A DNA stretch of 64,000 nt, taken from positions 186,001 to 250,000 of the forward strand of contig NZ_SNWQ01000014.1 in assembly GCF_004361855.1 (NCBI RefSeq). Reading direction: 5' to 3'. This DNA comes from Kribbella caucasensis (lineage in GTDB: Bacteria > Actinomycetota > Actinomycetes > Propionibacteriales > Kribbellaceae). The position numbers were made by a program, and so were the translations under genes. The notes below the pieces were generated by a model. It was given only the letters and a program-made list of their open reading frames with translations. It was not told the origin of the DNA and made no database searches. This document shows, piece after piece, positions 1-8,186 of this stretch (positions are counted from its first letter, which is position 1; the number at the start of each line of letters is the position of its first letter).

Positions 1-11
1 TCCCAGGGACC

Positions 12-377
12 GTGGACAGTTGGTTGGGCGATGCCGGACCCGGCATCCTTGTCTTCCGGTCTATCGCCCCGGCGCTCTACCTGCTCCTGATCGGCGTGTT
101 CGCCTGGCAGTCCATCGCCCAGCGCCCGGTGCTGACTGTCGACCGGGATGGCGTCAGACCGAGAGGGCGCTGGAACGGGCTCCCCTGGACTGAAGTCGGC
201 GGGATCGGGATCCCGTCCGGGCCGAAGGGGTGGCGGACCTTGATGGTGTTCCCGACGAACGTCTGGGGTCGGCAGCTTACGGTGACGCAGGATGCGGTGC
301 GGGACGTCGCGGCGTTCGCCCGGTGGCTCGGCGTACTGCTGGAGGAGCACCGGCGGACTGCACCCGCCGACCGCTGA
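12..377 (+). CDS. small membrane protein with PH-like domain, possibly 5' truncated
   Basis: The reading frame is open to the left edge of the window, so the GTG at 12 may not be the true start. The 121 residues contain one hydrophobic segment (about 16-33). A soluble part follows with the pattern LTVDRDGVRPRGRW, then PWTEVGGIGIP, which resembles the small bacterial PH-like domains attached to membrane anchors in actinobacteria. It probably sits in the cytoplasmic membrane with the beta-rich part in the cytosol. The stop lies 12 bp before the stop of the convergent DUF1707 gene. No specific function can be assigned. Confidence 0.55.
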   Translation: MDSWLGDAGPGILVFRSIAPALYLLLIGVFAWQSIAQRPVLTVDRDGVRPRGRWNGLPWTEVGGIGIPSGPKGWRTLMVFPTNVWGRQLTVTQDAVRDVAAFARWLGVLLEEHRRTAPADR

Positions 378-389
378 CCCAGGGAGCGG

Positions 390-1211
390 TCAGGTTAGGC
401 GGAGGCGTTTGGAGAGGCGGGGGCCTCGTTTGATCTTGATGTCGCCGAGGATGGCGGTGCCGCGGATGTGGAAGGTCTTGGGTGGGGTGGTCGCCGGGTC
501 GACGACACCGCCGAAGCCGGCTTCCTGTTCGGTGACGGAGCCGAGGATCGGGTTGCTGTCGAGGTGCACGATCGCGTTCTGCGGGACCCGGATCTTCACG
601 TCGGCGAGGATCGACTTCACGTCGATGTACACCACGTCGTACGGGAGCTGCGCCTCGGTGTAGTCCAGCGTCACGTCGCCGAGGACGGCGTTGACCTCCT
701 GGCGCTGCGGCGCGAGCCAGCCGCCGGTCCGCTTCGCCTCGGACAGGAACGCGTTGATCACCGGCGCGGTCTGCGCGACCTCCGCCCCGTATTGCGGGCC
801 GTACTGCGCCCCTGGTTGCGGCGCCGGTGTGTTCGGTACGGACGGTCCACCCGGGAGATCGGCGGTGATCTCGACCAGTTCGCCGTACGTCTTGGCGGAG
901 TACAGGGTCTCCAAGCGCTCCTCGAGCTCGCCGTAGCTCAGCCGGCCGTCACCGGCGGACTCGCGGAGCACGTCGGCGACCTCCTCGCGTTCCATGTCGG
1001 ACACCCGCCGACGCAACGCCAACTCATCCGCACTCGGCTGCTGCTGCGGTGCCGGCACACTCGGCACCGGCCCGTTCGGTGCCGGGTCGTTCGGCGGCTG
1101 CCCCGCCGGGTCCTTCGGCGGCTGCCCCGCCGGCTCGTACGGCGCCTGCCCCGCCGGCATGTTCGGCCGGTCCTGGGGCCTGTCCTGCTGCGAGTTCTCG
1201 TCCTCAGCCAC
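390..1211 (-). CDS. DUF1707 and LiaF-like C-terminal domain protein
   Basis: The GTG start at 1211 is preceded by TAAGG. The 273-residue protein has three parts. A Pro/Gln-rich N-terminus (about 1-58) carries short repeats of the type PAGQPPxDP. A DUF1707 helical segment follows (about 59-120, with DGRLSYGELEERLETLYSAKT). The last ~110 residues form a beta-repeat domain like the LiaF C-terminus (cell-wall-antibiotic response), with VNAVLGDVTLDY, ILADVKIRVP and TAILGDIKIKRG. No membrane segment is visible. Proteins of this layout are common in actinobacteria and their exact role is unknown. An envelope-stress function is inferred from the LiaF resemblance only. Confidence 0.8.
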   Translation of the reverse strand: MAEDENSQQDRPQDRPNMPAGQAPYEPAGQPPKDPAGQPPNDPAPNGPVPSVPAPQQQPSADELALRRRVSDMEREEVADVLRESAGDGRLSYGELEERLETLYSAKTYGELVEITADLPGGPSVPNTPAPQPGAQYGPQYGAEVAQTAPVINAFLSEAKRTGGWLAPQRQEVNAVLGDVTLDYTEAQLPYDVVYIDVKSILADVKIRVPQNAIVHLDSNPILGSVTEQEAGFGGVVDPATTPPKTFHIRGTAILGDIKIKRGPRLSKRLRLT

Positions 1212-1310
1212 GAAAGAACCTTACGCGCCAGACCGCCCGCCCGCAGATGAGTTATCCCCCCGATTCCACCCTGATCCACCCCCTGAAACCCGCACCCGCC
1301 CCCACACCAA

Positions 1311-1738
1311 GTGCCACTTTGTGCACCACCCGTCCACCGACACGCCGGGCGATACGACCAGGCGGTGCACAAAGTCGAGGGCGGCCGCGCGAATGCGCGG
1401 GGCCGGGCGGCCGGCTGGAGCCAGGGCGGAGGCGGGTGCGCCCGGGGTGTTGGCGCGGGCTCACCCCTTCCCGCCCCGACGCCAAGAGCCACTTTGTGCA
1501 CCGCCCGTCCACCGACGCGCCGGGCGATACGGCCAGGCGGTGCACAAAGTCGAGGGCGGCCACGCGAATGCGCGGGACCGGGCGGCCGGCTGGAGCCAGG
1601 GCGGAGGCGGGTGCGCCCGGGGTGTTGGCGCGGGCTCACCCCCTCCCGCCCCGACGCCAAGAGCCACTTTGTGCACCACCCGTCCACCGACACGCCGGGC
1701 GATACGGCCAGGCGGTGCACAAAGTCGAGGGCGGCGGC
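1311..1738. repeat. 175-bp tandem direct repeat, 2.4 copies, each with a long inverted repeat
   Basis: The string GCCACTTT recurs at 1313, 1488 and 1663, exactly 175 bp apart, and the bases between are almost identical in copies 1 and 2. The third copy is cut short near 1738. Each copy opens with ACTTTGTGCACC and, about 36 bases later, has the inverted match GGTGCACAAAGT. The pairing continues imperfectly inward (GCCCGTCC against GGCGG), so single strands could fold into a long hairpin. Open frames on both strands run through the array, but their repeated Arg/Pro/Gly translations look like chance frames. It lies between the DUF1707 gene and the class I fumarase gene. Confidence 0.9.
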
Positions 1739-1794
1739 GCGGGGCGCGACGGCGCGCGGCCGCGCGGGGAGGACGGCGCGGGATGCGCTGGGCC

Positions 1795-1945
1795 GGGGCA
1801 CGGGGTGGGCGGGGTGGGGTGCGGTGGGGTGCGGTGCGGTGGGGTGCGGTGCGGTGGGGTGCGGTGGGGTGCGGTGGAGTGGGGTGCGGTGGGCGAGGTG
1901 GGGTGGGAGCGGTGGGCTTGGGGTGTTGGCGCGGGTGGCGGCGGG
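1795..1945 (+). repeat. G-rich minisatellite (GGGGTGCGGT units)
   Basis: The plus strand is made of variants of GGGGTGCGGT and GCGGTGGG with almost no C-runs. This gives many GGGG tracts in close succession and so potential G-quadruplexes on the coding strand, just upstream of the class I fumarase promoter. It directly follows the 175-bp repeats. The 3' end (GGGGTGTTGGCGCGGG) matches the internal part of the 175-bp unit, so the two repeats may share an origin. Confidence 0.85.
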
Positions 1946-1995
1946 GCGTTCTAGGCTGGGGGCGAATCTCAGACCACTTGCCTGGAGGTACGACG

Positions 1996-3660
1996 GTGTC
2001 CGCCGACTTCACCTACTCCGATCTGCTTCCGCTCGGGAAGGACGACACGGAGTACCGGCTGCTCACCACCGAGGGTGTGAGCACGTTCACCGCGGGCGGG
2101 CGGACGTTCCTGCAGGTCGATCCGGCCGTGTTGCAGGCGCTCACCGCCGAGGCGATGCACGACATCTCGCACTACCTGCGCACGGCCCACCTGACCCAGC
2201 TGCGCCGGATCATCGACGACCCGGCGGCGTCCGGCAACGACCGGTTCGTAGCGCTCGACCTGCTGAAGAACGCGAACATCTCGGCCGGTGGCGTGCTGCC
2301 GATGTGCCAGGACACCGGTACGGCGATCGTGATGGGCAAGAAGTCCGAGGGCGTGCTCACCGGCGTCGTCGACGAGGAGTGGATCAGCCGGGGCGTGTAC
2401 GACGCGTACACCAAACTCAACCTGCGCTACTCACAGATGGCGCCGCTGACCATGTGGGACGAGAAGAACACCGGCTCGAACCTGCCCGCCCAGATCGAGC
2501 TCTACACGACCCCGGGCAGCACCGACCCGGCGTACAAGTTCCTCTTCATGGCCAAGGGCGGCGGCTCGGCGAACAAGTCGTTCCTGTTCCAGGAGACCAA
2601 GGCGGTGCTCAACCCGGACGGGATGATGCGGTTCCTGGACGAGAAGATCCGCTCGCTCGGGACGGCCGCGTGCCCGCCGTACCACCTGGCCGTCGTGGTC
2701 GGCGGGACGTCCGCGGAGTACGCGCTGAAGACCGCGAAGTACGCGTCGGCGCACTATCTCGACACGCTGCCGACGACCGGATCCCCGCTCGGGCACGGAT
2801 TCCGCGACCTCGAACTGGAGGAGCGGGTGTTCGAGCTGACCCAGCAGTTCGGGATCGGCGCGCAGTTCGGCGGCAAGTACTTCTGCCACGACGTCCGGGT
2901 GATCCGGCTGCCGCGGCACGGCGCGTCCTGCCCGGTCGCGATCGCGGTGTCCTGCTCGGCCGACCGGCAGGCGCTGGCGAAGATCACGCCCGAGGGGGTG
3001 TTCCTGGAGCAGCTCGAACGCGACCCGGCCCGGTTCCTGCCGGACACGACCGACGAGCACCTGGACGACGAGGCCGACGTGGTCCGGATCGATCTGAACC
3101 GGCCGATGAGCGAGATCCGCGCCGAACTGTCCAAGCTCCCGGTCAAGACCCGGCTCTCGTTGAGCGGCCCGCTCGTGGTCGCCCGGGACATCGCGCACGC
3201 CAAGATCAAGGAACGCCTCGACGCCGGCGAGCCGATGCCGGCGTACCTGCGCGACCACGCCGTGTACTACGCGGGTCCGGCGAAGACGCCCGAGGGCTAC
3301 GCGTCGGGATCGTTCGGGCCGACCACGGCCGGCCGGATGGACGCGTACGTCGACCAGTTCCAGGCCGCGGGTGGTTCGTTCGTGATGCTTGCCAAGGGCA
3401 ACCGGTCGGCGAAGGTGACGGCGGCGTGCAAGGAGCACGGCGGGTTCTACCTCGGCTCGATCGGCGGCCCGGCGGCCCGGCTGGCGCAGGACTGCATCAA
3501 GTCCGTCGAGGTGATCGAGTACGCCGAACTCGGGATGGAGGCCGTCTGGAAGATCCAGGTCGAGGACTTCCCCGCGTTCATCGTCGTCGATGACAAAGGC
3601 AACGACTTCTTCACCGACACCGCCAAACCAGTCCCGCTGACCGTCCGCCCCCGCAGCTGA
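1996..3660 (+). CDS. class I fumarate hydratase (iron-sulfur)
   Basis: Catalyses the reversible hydration of fumarate to L-malate in the TCA cycle, in the cytosol. The GTG at 1996 was chosen because GGAGGT precedes it at the right distance and family homology starts there; the open frame continues far upstream through the repeats. The product is 554 residues, normal for the single-chain class I enzyme. Three cysteines stand at the places expected for the [4Fe-4S] cluster: in LPMCQDTGTA, TAACPPYHLAV and HGASCPVAIA. A candidate -10 (TAGGCT at 1952) lies just downstream of the G-rich repeat. A P-loop gene follows after 6 bp, so the two are probably co-transcribed. The oxygen-stable class II enzyme lies 1.5 kb downstream on the other strand. 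Confidence 0.95.
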   Translation: MSADFTYSDLLPLGKDDTEYRLLTTEGVSTFTAGGRTFLQVDPAVLQALTAEAMHDISHYLRTAHLTQLRRIIDDPAASGNDRFVALDLLKNANISAGGVLPMCQDTGTAIVMGKKSEGVLTGVVDEEWISRGVYDAYTKLNLRYSQMAPLTMWDEKNTGSNLPAQIELYTTPGSTDPAYKFLFMAKGGGSANKSFLFQETKAVLNPDGMMRFLDEKIRSLGTAACPPYHLAVVVGGTSAEYALKTAKYASAHYLDTLPTTGSPLGHGFRDLELEERVFELTQQFGIGAQFGGKYFCHDVRVIRLPRHGASCPVAIAVSCSADRQALAKITPEGVFLEQLERDPARFLPDTTDEHLDDEADVVRIDLNRPMSEIRAELSKLPVKTRLSLSGPLVVARDIAHAKIKERLDAGEPMPAYLRDHAVYYAGPAKTPEGYASGSFGPTTAGRMDAYVDQFQAAGGSFVMLAKGNRSAKVTAACKEHGGFYLGSIGGPAARLAQDCIKSVEVIEYAELGMEAVWKIQVEDFPAFIVVDDKGNDFFTDTAKPVPLTVRPRS

Positions 3661-3666
3661 TCCCGC

Positions 3667-4194
3667 GTGATCCCAACCAATCCAACTGCTGACCTGCGGG
3701 CTCTGCTGCTCACAGGCGGTGGTGGCGCCGGGAGGACCACGGTCGCCCAGGCGATCGGCCGCATCCTGACCTCGCAGAACCTGCCGACGGCCGTCGTCGA
3801 CCTCGATGCGCTGGCCCAGTTCGGACCGAACACCGGGCCCGCGATCTACGACCAACTTCGGAGCCTGAACCTCGCCGCCCTGTGGACCAACTACCGCGAC
3901 GCCGGTGCCCGGCACGTCATCGTCTCCGGGGCGATCGACAGCCCGGCCCAGCGCACCCTGTACGCAGGCTGCCTGACCGGCTGCGACATCCAGATCGCCA
4001 GGATCGTCACCACACTCGACCTAGTCGTCGAGCGAACCACCGGGACCAATCGTGGACCGCGGTGGAACCTCCAGAGCGCGCTCGATTCCCACCAGCAGAT
4101 CGCAGACGCCGCGCTGGAGGACTTCAGCGTCACCAACAACCTCGAACCAGCCGACGCCGCCCAGGAGATCCTGACCCGAGCGGGCTGGCTCTGA
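3667..4194 (+). CDS. P-loop NTPase, small kinase-like protein
   Basis: A 175-residue soluble protein whose N-terminus carries a Walker A motif, GGGGAGRTT (about residues 17-25), after a beta strand (LRALLLT). VVDLDAL and RHVIVSGAID may be the Walker B and strand elements. This layout is that of AAA/adenylylate-kinase-like small ATPases; the substrate is not evident. Its GTG start follows the fumarase stop by 6 bp, so it probably rides on the same transcript. No metabolic link to fumarase is known to me. Confidence 0.7.
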   Translation: MIPTNPTADLRALLLTGGGGAGRTTVAQAIGRILTSQNLPTAVVDLDALAQFGPNTGPAIYDQLRSLNLAALWTNYRDAGARHVIVSGAIDSPAQRTLYAGCLTGCDIQIARIVTTLDLVVERTTGTNRGPRWNLQSALDSHQQIADAALEDFSVTNNLEPADAAQEILTRAGWL

Positions 4195-4225
4195 TCCCGC
4201 AACCGCTGACTGTGGCGGGTGGGTT

Positions 4226-4381
4226 TCAGGCGGCCGAGTCGGCGGGTTCGGGGAGCTGGAGCAGCAGGGTCTTGGCCGCCCGAAGCAGATCTGCCTCGTT
4301 GTGACCGAAGGCCTGCAGATACGACCCCAGTGCGGATCGCAGTACTCGCAGCTGATCGTCATCCAACTCGATGGTGTGCAT
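4226..4381 (-). CDS. small acidic helical protein
   Basis: The start ATG at 4381 gives 51 residues beginning MHTIELDDDQLRVLRSAL and ending with an Asp/Ala-rich tail. The composition is amphipathic and helical, with no membrane segment and no cysteine. Short proteins of this type (T/E-L-DDDQL-x-x-L start) occur as hypothetical genes across actinobacteria. There is no strong ribosome-binding site, so it may be leaderless or start at an upstream codon (the frame is open to 4471). Function unknown. Confidence 0.5.
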   Translation of the reverse strand: MHTIELDDDQLRVLRSALGSYLQAFGHNEADLLRAAKTLLLQLPEPADSAA

Positions 4382-4501
4382 GTTTTCACGGTAAACCCGC
4401 CACGAAGGAAAATGACCAGCCCGCAACCAACCTGTTGCGGTCCCGAGCGGCCCCCGCTGAAGGGCGAACACATAGCGTGCTCGCCCTCAACGGGACCACC
4501 G

Positions 4502-5203
4502 TCAGCTGAGCAGCTCTTCGGCGACGTGGGCGACCTGGAAACCGACCGGAGCCGTGGGCAGCCGCCAGTCGGGCGGAGCGGACCAGTCCCGCCAGCCGTC
4601 GGCGAACGGGGACGTCCAAGCCTCGATCTCCCGTACTGCGGATCGGGCGTCGGCGATGATCCGGTCGGACTCGGCCGGCGTGAACCGGCCGGCCGCGACG
4701 GCACCTTCGAGCTCGTCCTCGTCCTTCCACTCGATCGTGCGGTCAGGTCTGATCCACAGGTCGAGAACGTGATCGACGGTGCTGGTACGGCGTGCTTCGG
4801 CGTCGCGGACGTGTTCGGCCTCGAGGTTCACGTACCAGCCGCTGAAGGAACCGTCCTCGTGCCAGAAGTGCCAGACCGACCAGGGTTTGCCAGTGGGCGA
4901 GACCTTGAGGATGCCGGTCCCGTGCCAGATGTCGAGCTTCAGCACCCGCTCCTCGGTGAACATCGCCACTGGACCGGCGTGCCGCATCTCCCGGCCGTCG
5001 GTGAGCACCGGCCTGATCAGCGGTGTCCCCGGAGCCAGCCAGGCGACCAGACCGTCCGCGTCGTCCCGGATCACCGTCATCGGCCGCACGTTCGGCTTGT
5101 CCCGATGCCGCCCGGTCCCCTCGTACACCCACTCGATCCCGGTCCCCGGCTGCCAGAACCCCTCAGCCCCGACCTCCGGGCTCGCGGCCGCCCCCGCCGT
5201 CAC
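4502..5203 (-). CDS. DUF402 domain protein
   Basis: 233 residues. The segment WQPGTGIEWVYEG followed by GLVAWLAPGTPL, a beta-rich middle (VWHFWHEDGSFSGWYVNLE) and the acidic helical C-terminus with DLWIRPDRTIEWKDEDELE match the DUF402 family. Some members of that family are nucleotide phosphatases acting on NDP/NTP; the Asp/Glu cluster in DRTIEWKDEDE agrees with the metal site. Its GTG start overlaps the fumC stop (GTGA), so it is translationally coupled to and downstream of fumC. Nothing else suggests a link to fumarase. Confidence 0.8.
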   Translation of the reverse strand: MTAGAAASPEVGAEGFWQPGTGIEWVYEGTGRHRDKPNVRPMTVIRDDADGLVAWLAPGTPLIRPVLTDGREMRHAGPVAMFTEERVLKLDIWHGTGILKVSPTGKPWSVWHFWHEDGSFSGWYVNLEAEHVRDAEARRTSTVDHVLDLWIRPDRTIEWKDEDELEGAVAAGRFTPAESDRIIADARSAVREIEAWTSPFADGWRDWSAPPDWRLPTAPVGFQVAHVAEELLS

Positions 5204-6603
5204 GCCTGGGCCGGACGGGTCATGGAGAGGACGTCTAGAGCGGCCTCGAGCTGCTCCTCGGTCAGGTCTCCCTTCTCGACGTGACCGTTCTCGATCACGA
5301 CCTCGCGGATCGTCTTGCCCTGCTTCAGGGCGCTCTTCGCCACCGCGGCCGCGTTCTCGTACCCGATGTAGCGGTTCAGCGGGGTGACGATCGACGGCGA
5401 CGACTCGGCCAGCGCGCGGGCGTGCTCGACGTTCGCGGTGATGCCGTCCACGCAGCGATCCGCGAGCAGCCGGGACGCGTTACCGAGCAGCTCGATCGAT
5501 TCCAGCAGGTTCCGCGCGATCACCGGGAGCATCACGTTCAGCTCGAAGTTGCCGCCGGCACCGGCCACCGTGATGGTGGTGTCGTTGCCCATCACCTGCG
5601 CGGCGACCATCAGGGTGGCCTCGCAGATCACCGGGTTCACCTTGCCCGGCATGATGCTCGATCCCGGTTGCAGGTCGGGCAGCGCGATCTCGCCGAGCCC
5701 GGCCCGTGGTCCGGATCCCATCCAGCGCAGGTCGTTGCAGATCTTGGTCAGGCTGACCGCGACCGTCTTCAGCTGACCCGACAACTCCACCAGGCCGTCG
5801 CGGGCACCCTGTGCCTCGAAGTGGTCGGACGCCTCGGTCAGCTCCAGCCCGGTCCGTCGGTTCAGCTCGGCGATCACCTTCGCCGCGAACCCGGGTGGCG
5901 TGTTGATCCCGGTCCCGACCGCGGTCCCGCCCAACGGCAGCTCGGTCACCCGGGGCAACGTGGCCCGCACCCGATCCGCACCCCGGCGTACCTGGGCGGC
6001 GTAGCCGTTGAACTCCTGGCCGAGCGTCACCGGCGTCGCGTCCATCAAGTGGGTCCGGCCGGACTTCACCACCTCGGCGAACTCGGATCCCTTACGGGAC
6101 AGGGATTCCGCCAGGTGCTCGAGCGCGGGCAGCAGCTCGTTGACGACGCCGGCGGTCGCCGCGACGTGGATCGCCGACGGGAACGTGTCGTTACTCGACT
6201 GGCTCGCGTTCACATGGTCGTTCGGGTGGACGTCGGAACCCAGGTCGCGGGTCGCCAGCGTCGCGAGCACCTCGTTCACGTTCATGTTGGTGGACGTGCC
6301 GGAGCCGGTCTGGAACACGTCGATCGGGAACTCCGCGTCGAACTCGCCCGCGGCGACCCGGCCTGCCGCCGCGACCACGGCGTCCGCGACCTTGCTCTCC
6401 ACCACCCCGAGCTCGGCGTTCACCACCGCGGCCGACGCCTTGATCTGCGCCAGCGCGTGCACGAGCGCCGGCGCCAGCGGCCGGCCGGAGATCGGGAAGT
6501 TCTCCACCGCACGCTGGGTCTGCGCCCGCCACAACGCGTCGCGGGGCACCTTGACCTCGCCCATCGTGTCGTGCTCGATCCTGAATTCCTCGTCGTCACC
6601 CAT
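5200..6603 (-). CDS. fumC: class II fumarate hydratase
   Basis: The oxygen-stable, cluster-free fumarase that interconverts fumarate and L-malate as a homotetramer. The start is ATG at 6603, preceded by CAAGG; the frame is open a further 81 codons upstream but that stretch is not FumC-like. The product is 467 residues, the family norm. Diagnostic segments are SGTSTNMNVNEV, the catalytic-site neighbourhood SQSSNDTFPSA, TGRTHLM-type KSGRTHLMDATPV, and the signature loop GSSIMPGKVNP. DUF402 overlaps its 3' end. Together with the class I enzyme the cell has both fumarase types, often seen as an iron- and oxygen-dependent backup pair. Confidence 0.97.
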   Translation of the reverse strand: MGDDEEFRIEHDTMGEVKVPRDALWRAQTQRAVENFPISGRPLAPALVHALAQIKASAAVVNAELGVVESKVADAVVAAAGRVAAGEFDAEFPIDVFQTGSGTSTNMNVNEVLATLATRDLGSDVHPNDHVNASQSSNDTFPSAIHVAATAGVVNELLPALEHLAESLSRKGSEFAEVVKSGRTHLMDATPVTLGQEFNGYAAQVRRGADRVRATLPRVTELPLGGTAVGTGINTPPGFAAKVIAELNRRTGLELTEASDHFEAQGARDGLVELSGQLKTVAVSLTKICNDLRWMGSGPRAGLGEIALPDLQPGSSIMPGKVNPVICEATLMVAAQVMGNDTTITVAGAGGNFELNVMLPVIARNLLESIELLGNASRLLADRCVDGITANVEHARALAESSPSIVTPLNRYIGYENAAAVAKSALKQGKTIREVVIENGHVEKGDLTEEQLEAALDVLSMTRPAQA

Positions 6604-6674
6604 ACCTTGAGAGTACTTCGATCGGACCTGTCCGCCGGATCCGATCGACCCCCCTGTGGACAACGCCACAGCGA

Positions 6675-7322
6675 CTACGAGCCACCCTGATACACGTAGT
6701 ACAACTCGTCTCGCCCCTGCAGCTTCACCGGCACAGGCGAGACCGCACACCCGCCGAAGACAGCCCGTACGGCGGTCTCCAGCGCCGAGGACGCCGACGA
6801 CGACCACACCGTCAGTACGCCGCCCGCGCGCAACTTCTGCCGGCACACACCCAGAAACCCAGACGAGTAGATCGCGGAATTCTCGTTGTAGACAAGGAAA
6901 TCCGGCCCGTTGTCCACATCCAGCAGAATCCCGTCCAACGCCCCATCCCCCTGCGCCGCGACCACCGCCCGTACGTCGCCCACGGCAACCACAACCCGCG
7001 GATCATCCAGCACCGATGGCACCACCCCGGCGCGCATCCACTCGACCAGAGCCGGCTCGATCTCGGCGACCACAACAGAGCGCACCCGCGAATCCCGCAG
7101 CAACGCCCGCACCGTATAGCCGAGCCCCAACCCACCCACCAGCACCCGCGACGGCGACGCAGTACCTGACAACGCAACGTCCGCCAACAGTTCCTCGCTG
7201 GACGTCTCCCGATCGTCCATCACGAACACCCCGTTGACCCGCAACTCCAACGCCCCATCACCCCGCCGCCGCAGTACGAGCTCCCCACGCTCGCTAACCG
7301 CCTGCGCCACGACCGAACTCAC
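6675..7322 (-). CDS. spermidine synthase-like methyltransferase-fold protein
   Basis: A 215-residue Rossmann-fold protein. The nucleotide-binding loop is VLVGGLGLGYTVRALL (about residues 60-75), followed by VVVAEIEPALVEWMR at strand 2 and LDGILLDVDNGPDFL in the active-site region, as in SpeE-type aminopropyltransferases and their actinobacterial relatives. It is shorter than true spermidine synthases (~280 residues) because the N-terminal beta domain is reduced. Polyamine activity is therefore uncertain, and similar genes are often simply called spermidine synthase-like. The GTG start lies 7 bp after the stop of the lytic transglycosylase gene on the same strand, so the two are probably co-transcribed. 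Confidence 0.75.
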   Translation of the reverse strand: MSSVVAQAVSERGELVLRRRGDGALELRVNGVFVMDDRETSSEELLADVALSGTASPSRVLVGGLGLGYTVRALLRDSRVRSVVVAEIEPALVEWMRAGVVPSVLDDPRVVVAVGDVRAVVAAQGDGALDGILLDVDNGPDFLVYNENSAIYSSGFLGVCRQKLRAGGVLTVWSSSASSALETAVRAVFGGCAVSPVPVKLQGRDELYYVYQGGS

Positions 7323-7329
7323 ACGGGTA

Positions 7330-8025
7330 TTAGTACCAGCCCTTGGCCTTTGAGTGGGACCAGGCTTCGCAGGGGGAGCCGTATCTGTCCTCGATGTAGT
7401 CCAGGCCCCACTTGATCTGGACCACCGGGTTCGTCCGCCAGTCGGCGCCGTACGACGCCATCCGGTTGCCTGGTAGCGCCTGTGCGATGCCGTACGCGCT
7501 GGAGGTCGGGTTGTCCGCGGTCACCCGCCAGTTCGACTCCTTGGTCCAGAGCTTGTCCAGACAGGTGAACTGGTCTTCTTTCCAGCCGTGGTTGTCGAGC
7601 AGGTTGAAGGCGATCTCCTTCGGAGTGCCTTCCATCTCCTTGCGGGCGGCGTCCCGGCTGGCGCGCTCCTTGCGGGAGTCCGAGTTCGTCTTCTGCAGCG
7701 CCTGGTAGCGGGCCAGCGCGGCGTTCTTCGCCTTGCGGCGGAGCGCGGCCTGGTCCTGCGACGCCTTGCGGGCCGCCTCGACGGCCTCCATCTGGTTCCG
7801 CAGCCGGGTGACTTCCTTGGCCTGCTCGGCAGCCGTCAGCGGTTTGGCCGACGGCTTGGTCTGCCGGCCCTTCTCGCTGTTCAGTACGGCGAGCTCGGCC
7901 CGGCCGGACACCGGGTCGGAGGCCGCGGTGCTGGTGGGGGTGGTGAAGAGGTCCATACCTGCGACGAAGGAAACAACTGCGATCCCACTCACCGCGAGGA
8001 CCGCGACGGAGCGCTTGGCTTTCAT
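7330..8025 (-). CDS. secreted lytic transglycosylase-like cell-wall protein
   Basis: 231 residues. A signal peptide or anchor (1-35, KAKRSVAVLAVSGIAVVSF) is followed by a charged coiled-coil stretch (about 70-135, rich in A/R/K/Q), then an SLT-like domain with LWTKESNWRVTADN (catalytic Glu in KESNW) and PTSSAYGIAQALPG. The C-terminus ends in ...KGWY, as in the actinobacterial aggregation-promoting-factor type muralytic proteins. Two cysteines (FTCLDK and GSPCEAW) may form a disulfide outside the cell. The ATG at 8025 has GGAAGG in front. It is insulated from the upstream phoH gene by a strong hairpin. Confidence 0.88.
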   Translation of the reverse strand: MKAKRSVAVLAVSGIAVVSFVAGMDLFTTPTSTAASDPVSGRAELAVLNSEKGRQTKPSAKPLTAAEQAKEVTRLRNQMEAVEAARKASQDQAALRRKAKNAALARYQALQKTNSDSRKERASRDAARKEMEGTPKEIAFNLLDNHGWKEDQFTCLDKLWTKESNWRVTADNPTSSAYGIAQALPGNRMASYGADWRTNPVVQIKWGLDYIEDRYGSPCEAWSHSKAKGWY

Positions 8026-8116
8026 CTGTCCTTCCGAGAGACCCGACCCCCGTCGGCTGCAACAGGAACATACTCTGGCGTAAACGGACCGTCATCACAA
8101 GCAGGTCACGAACCAA

Positions 8117-8147
8117 AGGTGCGGCCACAGAGTCTGTGGCCGCACCT
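8117..8147 (-). terminator. strong hairpin terminator after phoH
   Basis: AGGTGCGGCCACAGA and its exact inverse TCTGTGGCCGCACCT are separated by one base, giving a stem of up to 15 bp with the loop formed by the central bases. It lies 40 bp beyond the phoH stop and 92 bp before the start of the next minus-strand gene. On the minus strand it is followed by TTTGGTT. It likely ends the phoH transcript. Confidence 0.8.
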
Positions 8148-8186
8148 AATGGAACGGAAGTATTACAAGGCCTTAACAGAGGCCTG

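Noticed and set aside
1311..1738. CRISPR array
   Set aside because: The 175-bp units are nearly identical throughout, with no short repeat separated by different spacers, and no cas genes lie nearby.
938..1801. Long frames through the 175-bp repeats
   Set aside because: Their translations are only Arg/Pro/Gly repeats copied from the DNA repeat and appear in several frames. The repeats are better described as non-coding.
2431..3915. 494-residue open frame antisense to the class I fumarase
   Set aside because: A shadow frame of a high-GC gene. The plus strand encodes a clear class I fumarase, and the antisense product is Arg/Val/Gly/Asp-rich with no known pattern.
8026..8186. ydaO (c-di-AMP) riboswitch ahead of the lytic transglycosylase
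   Set aside because: A known actinobacterial association, so it was looked for. The space before the gene is only ~90 bp after the phoH terminator, and no conserved ydaO core is seen.
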